A DNA stretch of 64,000 bases from Streptomyces sulphureus DSM 40104 (GCF_000381025.1 NZ_KB905820.1:62001-126000), one strand, 5' to 3'. Positions 17,848 to 27,049 are shown, numbered from the stretch's first letter. Notes: a model not told the origin generated them from the letters alone. A program made the numbers and translations.

Positions 17848-18681
17848 TCAGCTCCGGAGGAAGGCGAGCAGGTCCTGGTGGAACTTCTCCTTGTGACCGG
17901 GGACGAGGGCGATACCGTGCGAGCCGCCCTCGTACACCTTGAGCGTCGCGTCCGGGACGATCCGGGCCGCCTTCTTGCCCGTGGCCTCGAACGGTACGAC
18001 CTGGTCGTCGTCGCCGTGCACGACCAGCGTCGGGACGTCGAACTTCTTCAGGTCCTCGGTGAAGTCGGTCTGCTCGAAGGCCGTGACGCAGTCGACGCCC
18101 GCCTTGACGCTCTGCGCCATCGCCATCAGCCAGAACGCGTCCCGATTGCCCTGCGTCGCCCGGTTGTCGGGGCGGTTGCCGCCGAGGAACCCCTCGGCGG
18201 TGTCCTTCCAGAACTGCGAGCGCTCCTTGCGGATGCCGTCCCTGATCTCCTCGAAGACCTCTGCCGGTACGCCCTCCGGGTTGCTGTCCGACCGGCTCAT
18301 CAGCGGCGGGATCGCGGAGAGCAGGACCGCCTTGGAGATCCGGTCGGTGCCGTGCCTGCCGATGTAGCGGGCGAGTTCGCCGCCGCCCATGGAGTGCCCG
18401 ACGAGCGTGACGTCCTGGAGGTCGAGGGCGGTGAGGAGGTCGTTGAGGTCGTCGGCGAAGGTGTCGAAGTCGTAGCCCTCCCACGGCTGCGTGGAGCGGC
18501 CGTGCCCCCTGCGGTCGTGCGCGATGCCGCGGAAACCGTTCTCCGCGACGCACTGCATCTGGTCTTCCCAGGCGTCCGCGTTGAGCGGCCAGCCGTGGAT
18601 GAAGACGACAGTGGGGCCGCTGCCCCAGTCCTTGTAGAAGAGCTTCTCGCCGTCCCGGGTCGTGACCGTGCCAGTACCCAT
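17848..18681 (-). CDS. Alpha/beta hydrolase (non-haem chloroperoxidase/arylesterase type)
   Basis: 277 residues. Catalytic triad visible as Ser in VGHSMGGGELARY, Asp in VPTLVVHGDDDQVVPF and His in YEGGSHGIALVPGHKEKFH. The oxyanion motif is FIHGWPLNADAW, with AHDRRGHGRSTQPW following. This pattern fits the cofactor-free haloperoxidase/esterase subgroup. GAGAGGA five bases before the ATG supports the start. Single gene; substrate unknown. Expected in the cytoplasm as no signal peptide is seen. Confidence 0.9.
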   Translation of the reverse strand: MGTGTVTTRDGEKLFYKDWGSGPTVVFIHGWPLNADAWEDQMQCVAENGFRGIAHDRRGHGRSTQPWEGYDFDTFADDLNDLLTALDLQDVTLVGHSMGGGELARYIGRHGTDRISKAVLLSAIPPLMSRSDSNPEGVPAEVFEEIRDGIRKERSQFWKDTAEGFLGGNRPDNRATQGNRDAFWLMAMAQSVKAGVDCVTAFEQTDFTEDLKKFDVPTLVVHGDDDQVVPFEATGKKAARIVPDATLKVYEGGSHGIALVPGHKEKFHQDLLAFLRS

Positions 18682-18776
18682 CGGAGTCCTCTCGCTCGGG
18701 GAGGGCCCGGCACGCCGGGCCCACTGCCACTGTGACGAGTGTGCGCAAAGCCGGCAGGACACGCAGCCGGGAACAC

Positions 18777-19763
18777 TCAGCGGCGCCGGCGCCAGGCCCG
18801 TCCGAGCACGAGCGCGCCCGCGAGGACGGCGGCAGCCGCGGGCGCCGCCCAGCGGAGGGTGTCGGCTGCGCCGGTCGCCTCCGGGACGGGGATGGGGGCG
18901 TAACGTCCGCGCGGGGGCGCGTGGTCGACCTCCTCCGCACTGCGGCCGATCATCGTGCGGCGCGCGTGCCCCGCCTCGGCCGCGGACGGCTCGCCGGCCC
19001 CCTCGCGTTCCCCTTCCTCCGCCGGGTCGAGCGACGACGGCGGGATCTCGGCCTCGAAGAGGCCCGACCCCTCGACGCCCTCCTCCGCTGCCGACGGCTC
19101 CTCGGGCGCCGACTCCGCGGGCGCCAAGCCTTCCTCCTGCTCCGGCTCCTCGGCGCGCTCGGGCGGCTCCGGCACGTCGGCGGGCTCGTGGACGCCGGGG
19201 GCCTCGCCCTCCGGACGCGCGGCGCCGCTCTCGGGGCCGGGGATGCCGGGGATCGCCGGCTCGTTGTCGTCGGGCTCGCCGATGCCGCCCGACGCGGGCG
19301 AAGGGGCGCCCTCCTCCGAGAGGCTGTCGGCGAGGGCGGCGCCGAAACGGTCCAGCAGACGCACTCCGGCCGCGGCTGCCGTGTGCTCCTCCAGATCGGC
19401 GAGGCGCCCGTCGCGCACCACCGAGCCGGAGCAGACGAGCCAGCTCCCCCGCGCGTCCTCCGCGTCCCGCGGTTCGACGACGAGCGAGAGGCGCACCGTC
19501 CCGTTGCCGCGCGCCTCCGTCCCCTCGCCGTCGACGGCGAAGCCGCCCCCGCGAGGGGAGAACTTCAGACTCCCCCTGTAGGTGATGGTGGAGCCGCCGA
19601 CGCGCAGCCGCAGCCGCCCGCTCAACCGGCCGCCGCGCGCGGCCTCTTCACCCTCCACCGCGTCCGGACGCAGCCCCGGGAGACAGCGCGCGACCCGCTC
19701 CCGCTCGGCGAGCGCGGCACGTACGGAGTCGGCGGGGAACGGTACGTACACCTCGTGCTCCAT
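18777..19763 (-). CDS. CoxG-like SRPBCC protein with C-terminal membrane anchor
   Basis: 328 residues. Residues 1-150 look like the CoxG/SRPBCC lipid-binding fold (EHEVYVPFPADSVRAALAER, VARCLPGL, GGSTITYRGSLKFSPRGGGF, LLDRFGAALADSL). A long acidic Pro/Glu/Ala-rich linker (about 160-285) follows, then a transmembrane helix near 300-320 and a basic RRRR end, so the CoxG domain is probably tethered to the membrane. The ATG lacks a clear ribosome site; upstream in-frame ATGs exist. CoxG proteins help insert or recruit CO dehydrogenase, but none is seen here, so the role is open. Confidence 0.75.
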   Translation of the reverse strand: MEHEVYVPFPADSVRAALAERERVARCLPGLRPDAVEGEEAARGGRLSGRLRLRVGGSTITYRGSLKFSPRGGGFAVDGEGTEARGNGTVRLSLVVEPRDAEDARGSWLVCSGSVVRDGRLADLEEHTAAAAGVRLLDRFGAALADSLSEEGAPSPASGGIGEPDDNEPAIPGIPGPESGAARPEGEAPGVHEPADVPEPPERAEEPEQEEGLAPAESAPEEPSAAEEGVEGSGLFEAEIPPSSLDPAEEGEREGAGEPSAAEAGHARRTMIGRSAEEVDHAPPRGRYAPIPVPEATGAADTLRWAAPAAAAVLAGALVLGRAWRRRR

Positions 19764-20439
19764 GGAGGGGAGCCTATTACCCGGGCCCCGCACACACATA
19801 TGACTGAGCAGCATCTCTCCGCGCGCCGCCGCGAAATCCTCACTGTCCGGACTCCTCTGGACACTCCCCGTGTCCATACGGTCATACCGTCCGCACGGTT
19901 GGACGACGGTGCCGCGTCCGCGGCGCCAACACGGCCTGCGTGTCAGGGGGCTTGGACCACGCAGGTCGGGGAAGGTGCGCCGGCCGGTGAGGGCCGTCGT
20001 CCTGACGGTCCGCGGCGGTCATCCCGACAGCGGCGTCCGGTCGCCCGCCGACCGCGGCCCGCGTGCCGGCGGAGGCCGCGCGGAGCGCCACCGCCGACGA
20101 GCACGCCTCGATGCACCAGGAGCCGGAGCCGACGACGAGCGAGCACGAGGCCGCCGGCGGAAGGACGAGCGACACCTCGGCGACGGGGCTCCCACCAAGT
20201 ACGTCCAGCGCGCCACGAGTTCGTGCGCACGAGACCAGGGGCAGCGCACGACGGTGTGGCCAACCTCCGGCGGTCGCCCAGGGCTCGGCCGGACCACCGG
20301 AGCAACCGGACTGCTCTCGACGGAAGAAGGCAGCAGCGCCGGCGAAGGCGAACTCCGTACGGGGGCGCCGGGCGCACGCCCCTGGGCGTAGCCGCAAGTC
20401 CGCGCGCACACGATCCGGTTGGGACTGCACGTCCCGCCC
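19764..20439. other. Intergenic DNA, no gene seen
   Basis: About 680 bases without a convincing gene. A - frame near 20070-20250 has a Ser/Cys/Ala-rich run but no start signal or recognisable family. Confidence 0.35.
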
Positions 20440-20997
20440 TCAGGCGGTCACCGCCAGCGGCGCCACGTCGACGGGACCGGTACGGCGGCCGGCAGGATGC
20501 AGGCCGACACGGGTCCGCGTCGCGACGAGGCACCCCTCCTGCGGGTAGGAGTGCCAGGTGCGCCAGCGGAGTTGGTTCTCGTAGCGCTGGACGAGGAGCG
20601 CGGTGAAGGCGTTCGGGTCGCCGGGGAAGGTTCCGGCGAGGCCGTGCGGATGCTCCGCCACCAGCGCCAGCAGCTCCTGGGCCCGACCCGCGAACGAGCC
20701 CTCGCCCAGGCGCTCCACCCGGGCGGCGAACTCGTACTCCAGGCAGTCGAGTCGCCGCGAGACCCCGAGCGGCAGCGGCGTGCTGCTGCCCGGCATGCAG
20801 GCGACCGTCTCCGAGCAGCGGCCGTACTCCTTGTCGAGGAGGACCTGGTGCGAGGCGCCGAGGAGGCGCAACTCGACGGAGGCGCCGCCGAGTTCGAGGT
20901 GGAGCGAGGCGAGCGCCGGTAGCGGCTCGCACCCCAGCGCCCAGGCGAGGTCGCCGGCGCAGGTATCGGTGTAGGCGGTTTCGAGAGTTGTGAGCAT
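20440..20997 (-). CDS. DUF2617 family protein
   Basis: 185 residues. The opening LTTLETAYTDTCAGDLAWALG, the core LRLLGASHQVLLDKEYG, ETVACMPGSSTPLPLGVSRR, and FAGRAQELLALVAEHPHGL with WRTWHSYPQEGCLVATRTRV match what I recall of DUF2617 from Streptomyces. Function unknown. ATG with GGAG five bases upstream. The C-terminal ~20 residues after VATRTRVGLHPAG look extended compared with the family. A 12-bp perfect palindrome lies 137 bases upstream. Confidence 0.8.
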   Translation of the reverse strand: MLTTLETAYTDTCAGDLAWALGCEPLPALASLHLELGGASVELRLLGASHQVLLDKEYGRCSETVACMPGSSTPLPLGVSRRLDCLEYEFAARVERLGEGSFAGRAQELLALVAEHPHGLAGTFPGDPNAFTALLVQRYENQLRWRTWHSYPQEGCLVATRTRVGLHPAGRRTGPVDVAPLAVTA

Positions 20998-21133
20998 GGT
21001 GGCTCCGCTGGCAGGCAGGAAGTGTGGATCGGCTCGACTCCTCGGCATGCCTGCGCAGGGAGCCAGGGCCGCGCGAACGCCGCCCCCTGCCCGCACCCTC
21101 GACCGCATCAGCCGGGCTGCGCCGACCGGGGAG

Positions 21134-21145
21134 GCGTAATTACGC
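21134..21145. promoter_or_regulatory. Perfect palindrome GCGTAATTACGC
   Basis: A 12-bp perfect palindrome in an AT-richer stretch (21130-21210), with a further CGTAA nearby at 21151. It is placed as an operator for the DUF2617 gene would be; no regulator can be named. Confidence 0.3.
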
Positions 21146-21259
21146 AACCACGTAACTGCCGTACCGCTCAGGGGTTTTGCACAACTTCTCAGTATATTCA
21201 TCCCACAGGGGACGGCCAGCTCAGATGTTCTCCCCTACGGTTCGACGCTGCGGGAACAC

Positions 21260-21297
21260 GCACGCCCCGGGAGCCGAGCGGGCCTCCCGGGGCGTGC
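21260..21297. terminator. Strong hairpin terminator
   Basis: GCACGCCCCGGGAG / CTCCCGGGGCGTGC, a perfect 14-bp stem with a 10-base loop. It follows the 82-residue membrane protein gene on the - strand. Confidence 0.8.
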
Positions 21298-21360
21298 GCT
21301 TCCTGCTGCGGAGCGCGGCCTTTGCGTCTCAACTGACGTGCAGCCGTGGGTCCTTCGAGG

Positions 21361-21609
21361 TCACTCGCCCCCGCCGTCGCCACCGCTGCCGCCGCCGTCG
21401 CCACCGCTGCCACCGTGGCCGCCACCGCTGCCGCCGTCGTCGCCGCCACCGCTGCCGCCGTCGTCACCGCCACCGCCACCGCGGCGACGGCGGGCGGCCG
21501 GCTCGAGTACCCGGGCGCCGGAACCGCTCCCGCGCGAGCCGGTGCGCACCACCGTCATCACCATCCCCGCGACTGCGAGGACGAGCAGGAGGAAGAGGAA
21601 AACTGCCAT
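21361..21609 (-). CDS. Small membrane protein with Gly/Asp repeat tail
   Basis: 82 residues. One N-terminal transmembrane helix (MAVFLFLLLVLAVAGMVMTV) is followed by a basic stretch around residue 45 (RRRR) and then about 35 residues made only of Gly, Asp, Ser, His and a final Glu, in short repeats of the GGGDDGGSGG kind. The DNA of the tail is a run of short cc-g-c repeats (21370-21490) and could vary in length. ATG with GGGGG six bases upstream. Function unknown; positive-inside orientation puts the tail in the cytoplasm if the N-terminus is outside. Confidence 0.7.
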   Translation of the reverse strand: MAVFLFLLLVLAVAGMVMTVVRTGSRGSGSGARVLEPAARRRRGGGGGDDGGSGGGDDGGSGGGHGGSGGDGGGSGGDGGGE

Positions 21610-21801
21610 CACGAACCCCCGTAAAAGGACTCTCGCCCGTCACCCCGGCGGGCGAAGCGGCCCCGTACCGGTGCCGCCGTACGTCGGTTATTCCCCTGCC
21701 GCCGTACGGCAAAAGGGAGTTGAGGAAAGCCAGAGCTTCGCGGCGCACCGGCCGCCCGAGCGGTGTTGAGCTCCGCCCCGAGGTCGCAGAGGATGAGCGG
21801 C

Positions 21802-22995
21802 ATGTCCCGTACACCAGGAAGCCCTCGCCCGCTCCTCAACAGCCGCCTCTCCGGCTTCGGCACCACGATCTTCGCCGAGATGTCCGCGCTCGCCGCGAAG
21901 ACGGGCGCCCTCAACCTCGGCCAGGGCTTCCCCGACACCGACGGGCCCGAGGAGGTCCGCGAGGCCGCCGTCCGCGCGATCCGCGACGGCAGGGGCAACC
22001 AGTACCCGCCGGGCCCCGGCATCCCGGAGCTGCGCGAGGCCGTCGCCGAGCACCAGCACCGCTTCTACGGACACCTCGGGCTCTCCTACGACCCGGAGAC
22101 CGAAGTACTCGTCACCGCAGGCGCCACCGAAGCGCTCGCCGCCTCCCTCCTCGCGCTGCTGGAACCGGGCGACGAGGTCATCGCCCTGGAGCCCTACTAC
22201 GACTCCTACGCGGCCTGCATCGCCATGGCCGGCGGCCGCCGCGTGCCGGTCACCCTGCGCCCGTCGGACGACGGCTACCACCTCGACCTCGACGAACTCC
22301 GCGACGCCGTCACCCCACGCACCCGCCTGATCCTGCTCAACTCCCCGCACAACCCCACGGGTTCGCTCCTCACCGAGACCGAGCTGCGCGCCGTCGCCGC
22401 ACTGTGCACCGAGCACGACCTCCTCGCCGTCACCGACGAGGTCTACGAGCACCTCGTCTACACCGGCTCCCACCTCCCGCTCGCCTCCCTCCCCGGCATG
22501 CGCGAGCGCACGGTCACGATCAGCTCCGCGGGCAAGACGTGGTCGGTCACCGGGTGGAAGGTCGGCTGGGTCACCTCGACACCCGCACTCGTCACCGCCG
22601 TCCGCTCCGCGAAGCAGTTCCTCACGTACGTCTCCGCCGGCCCCTTCCAGTACGCCGTGGCCGAGGCGCTCCGCCTCCCCGACGCCTACTACCACGACCT
22701 CCGCGACGACCTGCGCGCCAAGCGCGACCTGCTCTCCCGGGGCCTCGCCGACGCCGGCTTCCGCGTCTTCCCCTCCTCCGGCACCTACTTCGTCACCACC
22801 GACATCCGCCCCCTCGGCGAGAACGACGGCCCCGCCTTCTGCCTCGCCCTCCCCGAACGCTGCGGCGTCGTCGCCGTACCCAACCAGGTCTTCTACGACC
22901 ACGCCGAGGAGGGCGCCCCGTACGTCCGCTTCGCCTTCTGCAAGCAGCGGGAGGTGTTGGAGGAGGCGTCGGCGCGGTTGCTGGCGTTGGGATAG
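21802..22995 (+). CDS. PLP aminotransferase (kynurenine/methionine aminotransferase type)
   Basis: 397 residues, fold-type I aminotransferase of the YbdL/KAT group. Signatures: ALNLGQGFPDTDGP, NQYPPGPGIPELREAV, VTAGATEALAA, LNSPHNPTGS, VTDEVYEHLVY, and the PLP lysine in SSAGKTWSVTGWKVGW. Later come GTYFVTTDI and YVRFAFCKQ with the carboxylate Arg. The second ATG is used because AGAGG then sits nine bases upstream. KAT-type members accept kynurenine, glutamine or methionine. Kynurenine genes lie 9 kb away, so a link is possible but unproven. Confidence 0.92.
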   Translation: MSRTPGSPRPLLNSRLSGFGTTIFAEMSALAAKTGALNLGQGFPDTDGPEEVREAAVRAIRDGRGNQYPPGPGIPELREAVAEHQHRFYGHLGLSYDPETEVLVTAGATEALAASLLALLEPGDEVIALEPYYDSYAACIAMAGGRRVPVTLRPSDDGYHLDLDELRDAVTPRTRLILLNSPHNPTGSLLTETELRAVAALCTEHDLLAVTDEVYEHLVYTGSHLPLASLPGMRERTVTISSAGKTWSVTGWKVGWVTSTPALVTAVRSAKQFLTYVSAGPFQYAVAEALRLPDAYYHDLRDDLRAKRDLLSRGLADAGFRVFPSSGTYFVTTDIRPLGENDGPAFCLALPERCGVVAVPNQVFYDHAEEGAPYVRFAFCKQREVLEEASARLLALG

Positions 22996-23040
22996 GGCGA
23001 ACTTGTCGGCGGCTCGGACGGGTTGGGCGCTCCCGTCAAC

Positions 23041-23398
23041 CGGCGGAGCCCCACAGGTCCCGCAGGTGCCGCTCGATCTCGCGGCGCAGTTGTGCGACGC
23101 GCCTGCCCAACTCGTCGGTGCTGACCGGCTCCTGCCGGTCGGCGTCGCTGCGCTCGACGCGGCCTTCGGAACGGACGACATCTTCGCGGAGCTGTACGCG
23201 CCGGCGAGCAGGGAGAACCGTCCGGATCAGTTCCGCAGGAGGAGGGACTCGAGGTGCGCGCACCTGATCGAGGAGTACGCAGGACAGATCGTGCCCGGCC
23301 TCGTTTCGACGGCTGACTGCGCACGGGCACAATTCGTCATCCGCTCCTCGAAGACCTCGGCGTCGCGGCAGACCGTCAGCGCGCCCACGATCTACTGA
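23041..23398 (+). pseudogene. Relic of an XRE/DUF5753 regulator
   Basis: This frame contains AALDAAFGTDDIFAELYAPA and then a stretch ending EEYAGQIVPGLVSTADCARA. These match the middle and DUF5753 start (E.A.Q.VPGLLQT.DYARA) of Streptomyces XRE regulators. The N-terminal HTH is missing or unrecognisable and the frame stops soon after the motif, whereas intact proteins run about 280 residues. A DUF397-like scrap follows. Confidence 0.6.
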
Positions 23399-23429
23399 GA
23401 GCCTCCGCCCTGCCCCGGGGGACTCGGCC

Positions 23430-23579
23430 GGGTTCATCCTTGTCCGTAATGGTGGAGCTACCGACCTGAGCACCACTCGCGGTGTGGCCCGGACCGACTG
23501 GGTCAAGTCTCTGACGTTCTCCACGCCCGCCCGGGCGGCGTTCGCCTCCGCGCTCCGGCACGTCGAACCGACCGGCTGA
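23430..23579 (+). pseudogene. Relic of a DUF397 protein
   Basis: The frame ending TGA at 23577 reads RTDWVKSLTFSTPARAAF shortly before its end, like the C-terminal core of DUF397 proteins (V.DSK.P....L.F....W..F). There is no start or upstream part. DUF397 genes normally sit next to an XRE/DUF5753 gene, which fits the relic just upstream. Confidence 0.45.
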
Positions 23580-23629
23580 ACGGCTCGACCCGCTCTCCCG
23601 GGCACGCAGGGCGCCCCGCCCCCGAACGC

Positions 23630-23672
23630 ACCCCGGCCCGTCCGAGAGCGGAATCTCGTGACGGGCCGGGGT
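23630..23672. terminator. Terminator after the YbjN gene
   Basis: ACCCCGGCCCGTC / GACGGGCCGGGGT, 13-bp stem with an inner CGAGA / TCTCG, just past the YbjN stop. Confidence 0.75.
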
Positions 23673-23686
23673 GTTGCGGGCGACGC

Positions 23687-24226
23687 TCACTCCTCGCCGG
23701 AGTCGGCCGAGTCGTCGACGTCCTTGCCGAGGCCGAGCTGCTCCAGCAGCCACTTGTCGAACTCGATCGAGGCGCGGACCCAGCTGACCGTGCTGGAGAC
23801 GAAGTGCTCAAGGGAGACGCCCGTGCCGATCAGCATCTGGGCTTCGCCGATCAGACGGACGGAGCCGTCGTCGTGGGTGTGGGTGTAGACCTTGGGCCAC
23901 AGGGTGCGGCGGTTCCAGTCGTCCACCGTCTCCAGGATGCGGGCCTTCTCCTCGATCGAGTGCGGCCTGTCGTAGAACGTACGCACCGAGAAGACCTGCT
24001 GCTCCTCCTCGCCGCGGAACATGAAGTAGGTGCGGAACTCCTCCCACGGTGCAGCGAGGTCGCCCTCGTCGTCGACGACGTACTTGAGCTCCATCTGGTC
24101 GAGGAGCTGCTTGACCAGCTCCTGGTCGGGGACGATCGGGCCGCTCGGCCCAGTCCCCTGCTCCTCGGGCTGCTCCTCGGGCTGCTGTCCCCCGAAGTTC
24201 GGGATCGAGGACGGGTCGATGCTCAA
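23687..24226 (-). CDS. YbjN-domain protein
   Basis: 179 residues from a TTG start with GGGAAG six bases upstream; an ATG further out would add an Arg-rich tail. After SIDPSSIPNFGG and a Gln/Glu/Pro linker, the YbjN domain (about 35-165) shows VKQLLDQMELKYVVDDEGDL, FRTYFMFRG, ETVDDWNRRTLWPKVY and LEHFVSSTVSWVRASIEFDKWL. The fold resembles type III chaperones and binds proteins. Its place next to clpB and near dnaK is notable, but no chaperone role is shown. Confidence 0.85.
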   Translation of the reverse strand: MSIDPSSIPNFGGQQPEEQPEEQGTGPSGPIVPDQELVKQLLDQMELKYVVDDEGDLAAPWEEFRTYFMFRGEEEQQVFSVRTFYDRPHSIEEKARILETVDDWNRRTLWPKVYTHTHDDGSVRLIGEAQMLIGTGVSLEHFVSSTVSWVRASIEFDKWLLEQLGLGKDVDDSADSGEE

Positions 24227-24293
24227 CGTGGACTTCCCTTCGTACGGATTCCGCCATCCTCCCTCATCCCGGGCAGGTGCTCGCAACCCTGGA

Positions 24294-24323
24294 GGCGCGC
24301 GGGCACGCACCGTCCCGCGCGCC
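24294..24323. terminator. Terminator after clpB
   Basis: GGCGCGCGGG / CCCGCGCGCC, perfect 10-bp stem with a 10-base loop, seven bases past the clpB stop on the - strand. Confidence 0.75.
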
Positions 24324-24329
24324 CGGAGC

Positions 24330-26945
24330 TCAGTCCGCCGCCTCGCCCGTCGACGCACCGACGATCAGCCCGTCCCATCCTTCGACGTGGTCCACGCGGA
24401 CGGTGTCGCCGTCCTTCACCTCGCCCGCGAGGAGCTCCCGCGCGAGCTGGTCGCCGATCGCCGTCTGCACGAGGCGGCGCAGCGGACGCGCCCCGTACGC
24501 AGGGTCGTTGCCCTCCACGGCGAGCCAGTCGAGCGCCGCGGGTGTGACGTCGAGGGTGAGCCTGCGCTCCGAGAGCCTGCTCTGGAGGGCACGGATGTGG
24601 AGCTCCGCGATCCGCCCGAGCTGCTCCGTGTCGAGCGCGGTGAAGACCACCAGGTCGTCGAGGCGGTTGAGAAACTCGGGCCGGAACGCGGCACGCACCG
24701 CCGCGAGCACCGACTCGCGCTTCGACTCCTCCTTCTCCAGCGGGTCGGTGAGGTGCTGGCTCCCGAGATTCGAGGTGAGCACGAGGAGGGTGTTGCGGAA
24801 GTCGACGGTACGGCCCTGCCCGTCCGTGAGCCGGCCGTCGTCGAGCACCTGGAGGAGCAGGTCGAAGACCTCCGGGTGCGCCTTCTCCACCTCGTCGAGG
24901 AGGATGACGCTGTACGGGCGTCGCCGCACCGCCTCGGTGAGCTGGCCGCCCTCCTCGTACCCGACGTACCCGGGGGGAGCGCCGACGAGGCGGGCGACCG
25001 AGTGCTTCTCGCTGTACTCGCTCATGTCGATGCGGACGATGGCGCGTTCGTCGTCGAAGAGGAAGTCCGCGAGGGTCTTCGCCAGCTCCGTCTTGCCGAC
25101 ACCGGTCGGGCCGAGGAAGAGGAAGGACCCCGTCGGGCGGTCCGGGTCGGCGACGCCCGCACGGCTGCGGCGCACCGCGTCGGAGACGGCCCGTACCGCC
25201 TCGGACTGGCCGATCAGCCGCCGGCCGAGCTCGTCCTCCATGCGCAGCAGCTTCTGCGTCTCGCCCTCGAGCAGCCGCCCCGCGGGGATTCCGGTCCAGG
25301 AGGCGACGACGTCGGCGATGTCGTCGGAACCGACCTCCTCCTTGACCATGGTCTGCTTGGTGCGGAGCGAGGCGGCCTCCTCGGCCTCGGACGCCTCGGC
25401 CAACTCCCGTTCCACACCCGGGATCTCGCCGTAGAGCAGCTTCGACGCGGTGTCGAAGTCGCCGTCGCGCTGGGCGCGTTCGGCCTGGCCGTGGAGCTCG
25501 TCGAGGCGCTCCTTGAGTTCGCCGACGCGGTTGAGGCTCTGCTTCTCCTTCTCCCAACGCGCCGTGAGACCGCGCAACTCCTCCTCCCTGTCGGCGAGTT
25601 CGCGACGCAGCCGCTCCAGGCGCTCGACCGAGCCCGGGTCGGTCTCGTTGCCGAGCGCCAGCTCCTCCATGCGCAACCGGTCGACGGAGCGCTGGAGTTC
25701 GTCGATCTCCAGCGGAGAGGAGTCGATCTCCATGCGGAGCCGCGAGGCCGACTCGTCGACGAGGTCGATCGCCTTGTCGGGGAGGAACCGCGAGGTGATG
25801 TACCGGTCGGAGAGCGCGGCGGCCGCGACGAGCGCGCCGTCGGAGATCTGCACCTTGTGGTGGGCCTCGTAGCGCCCCTTGAGGCCGCGGAGGATGGCGA
25901 TGGAGTCCTCGACCGTGGGCTCGGCGACGAGCACCTGCTGGAAGCGGCGTTCCAGCGCTGCGTCCTTCTCGATCCGCTCGCGGTACTCGTCGAGCGTCGT
26001 CGCGCCGACCATGCGCAGCTCGCCGCGGGCGAGCATCGGCTTCAGCATGTTGCCCGCGTCCATCGCCGAGTCCCCGCCGGCTCCGGCGCCGACGACCGTG
26101 TGGAGCTCGTCGATGAAGGTGATGATCTGCCCGTCGCTCGACTTGATCTCCGAGAGCACCGTCTTGAGCCGCTCCTCGAACTCACCGCGGTACTTCGCGC
26201 CCGCGACCATCGCACCGAGGTCGAGCGCGACGAGGCGCTTGTCCCGCAGCGACTCGGGGACGTCGCCCTTGACGATCCGCTGCGCGAGGCCCTCGACGAC
26301 GGCGGTCTTGCCGACCCCGGGTTCACCGATGAGCACCGGGTTGTTCTTGGTGCGCCGCGAGAGGACCTGCACGACGCGGCGGATCTCCTGGTCGCGGCCG
26401 ATCACCGGGTCGAGGCCGCCGTCCCGCGCGGCGGCGGTGAGGTCGGTGCCGAACTTCTCCAGCGCCTTGTACGCGCCCTCCGGGTCGGGCGTGGTGACGC
26501 GACGGGAGCCGCGCGCCGACTGGAAGGCGTCGACGAGGCTCGCCGCGTCCGCGCCCTGTTCCGTGAGGAGTTGGCCGGCCTGGCCGCCCTTGGCCGCGAT
26601 GCCGATGAGCAAATGTTCGGTGGAGACGTAGTCGTCGCCGAGGTCCTTGGCGCGCTGCGAGGCGTCGGCGAGCGCGGAGAGGAGGTCGCGGTCGGGCTCG
26701 GGCTTGCCGACCGTCGAGCCCTGGACGGTGGGCAGCGCGCCGAGGTGCTGCTCCGCGCCCGAGCGCAGCGCCGCCTGGTCGGCGCCTGCGGCGGCGACGA
26801 GGTCCTGGATGTTCTCGTTCTCCTCGGCGGAGAGCAGCGCGAGGAGGAGGTGGGTGGGGGTGATGTCGGGGTGGCCGTCGGAGAGGGCGCGGCGACCTGC
26901 CGCCCCGATCGCGTCCCGGCTCTTGTTGGTCAGCTCGGCGTCCAC
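24330..26945 (-). CDS. clpB: ATP-dependent disaggregase ClpB
   Basis: 871 residues from a GTG with AGGAGG nine bases upstream. Hexameric AAA+ chaperone that pulls proteins out of aggregates with DnaK. Domains: N-domain with two Clp_N repeats (about 1-145, TPTHLLLALL and STEHLLIGIA); AAA-1 with Walker A GEPGVGKTAVVEGLAQRI and Walker B IITFIDELHTVVGAG; the middle coiled coil (about 410-530, DELQRSVDRLRMEELAL); AAA-2 with GPTGVGKTELAKTLADFLF and VILLDEVEKAHPEV; and the C-terminal domain. The pore Tyr is in GAKYRGEFEERLKT. A HAIR-like inverted repeat 105 bases upstream predicts HspR repression, tying it to the dnaK operon 2.5 kb away. Confidence 0.98.
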   Translation of the reverse strand: MDAELTNKSRDAIGAAGRRALSDGHPDITPTHLLLALLSAEENENIQDLVAAAGADQAALRSGAEQHLGALPTVQGSTVGKPEPDRDLLSALADASQRAKDLGDDYVSTEHLLIGIAAKGGQAGQLLTEQGADAASLVDAFQSARGSRRVTTPDPEGAYKALEKFGTDLTAAARDGGLDPVIGRDQEIRRVVQVLSRRTKNNPVLIGEPGVGKTAVVEGLAQRIVKGDVPESLRDKRLVALDLGAMVAGAKYRGEFEERLKTVLSEIKSSDGQIITFIDELHTVVGAGAGGDSAMDAGNMLKPMLARGELRMVGATTLDEYRERIEKDAALERRFQQVLVAEPTVEDSIAILRGLKGRYEAHHKVQISDGALVAAAALSDRYITSRFLPDKAIDLVDESASRLRMEIDSSPLEIDELQRSVDRLRMEELALGNETDPGSVERLERLRRELADREEELRGLTARWEKEKQSLNRVGELKERLDELHGQAERAQRDGDFDTASKLLYGEIPGVERELAEASEAEEAASLRTKQTMVKEEVGSDDIADVVASWTGIPAGRLLEGETQKLLRMEDELGRRLIGQSEAVRAVSDAVRRSRAGVADPDRPTGSFLFLGPTGVGKTELAKTLADFLFDDERAIVRIDMSEYSEKHSVARLVGAPPGYVGYEEGGQLTEAVRRRPYSVILLDEVEKAHPEVFDLLLQVLDDGRLTDGQGRTVDFRNTLLVLTSNLGSQHLTDPLEKEESKRESVLAAVRAAFRPEFLNRLDDLVVFTALDTEQLGRIAELHIRALQSRLSERRLTLDVTPAALDWLAVEGNDPAYGARPLRRLVQTAIGDQLARELLAGEVKDGDTVRVDHVEGWDGLIVGASTGEAAD

Positions 26946-27049
26946 GGTGCTGCGCTCCTCCTGTGGGTTCTGTTGTTCCTGCTGTCCGGTCCGCAAGGCG
27001 GCGGTCTCCCCTGCCCACCGGGCGGGTTGCCGCTCACACCATGCAGCAA

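Noticed and set aside
19882..20430. - strand frame with a Ser/Cys/Ala-rich run
   Set aside because: Considered as a small secreted or modified peptide, but there is no start signal, leader or partner gene.
21370..21490. CRISPR or minisatellite array
   Set aside because: Repeats are short, uneven and in frame with the Gly/Asp tail of a small protein; no spacers.
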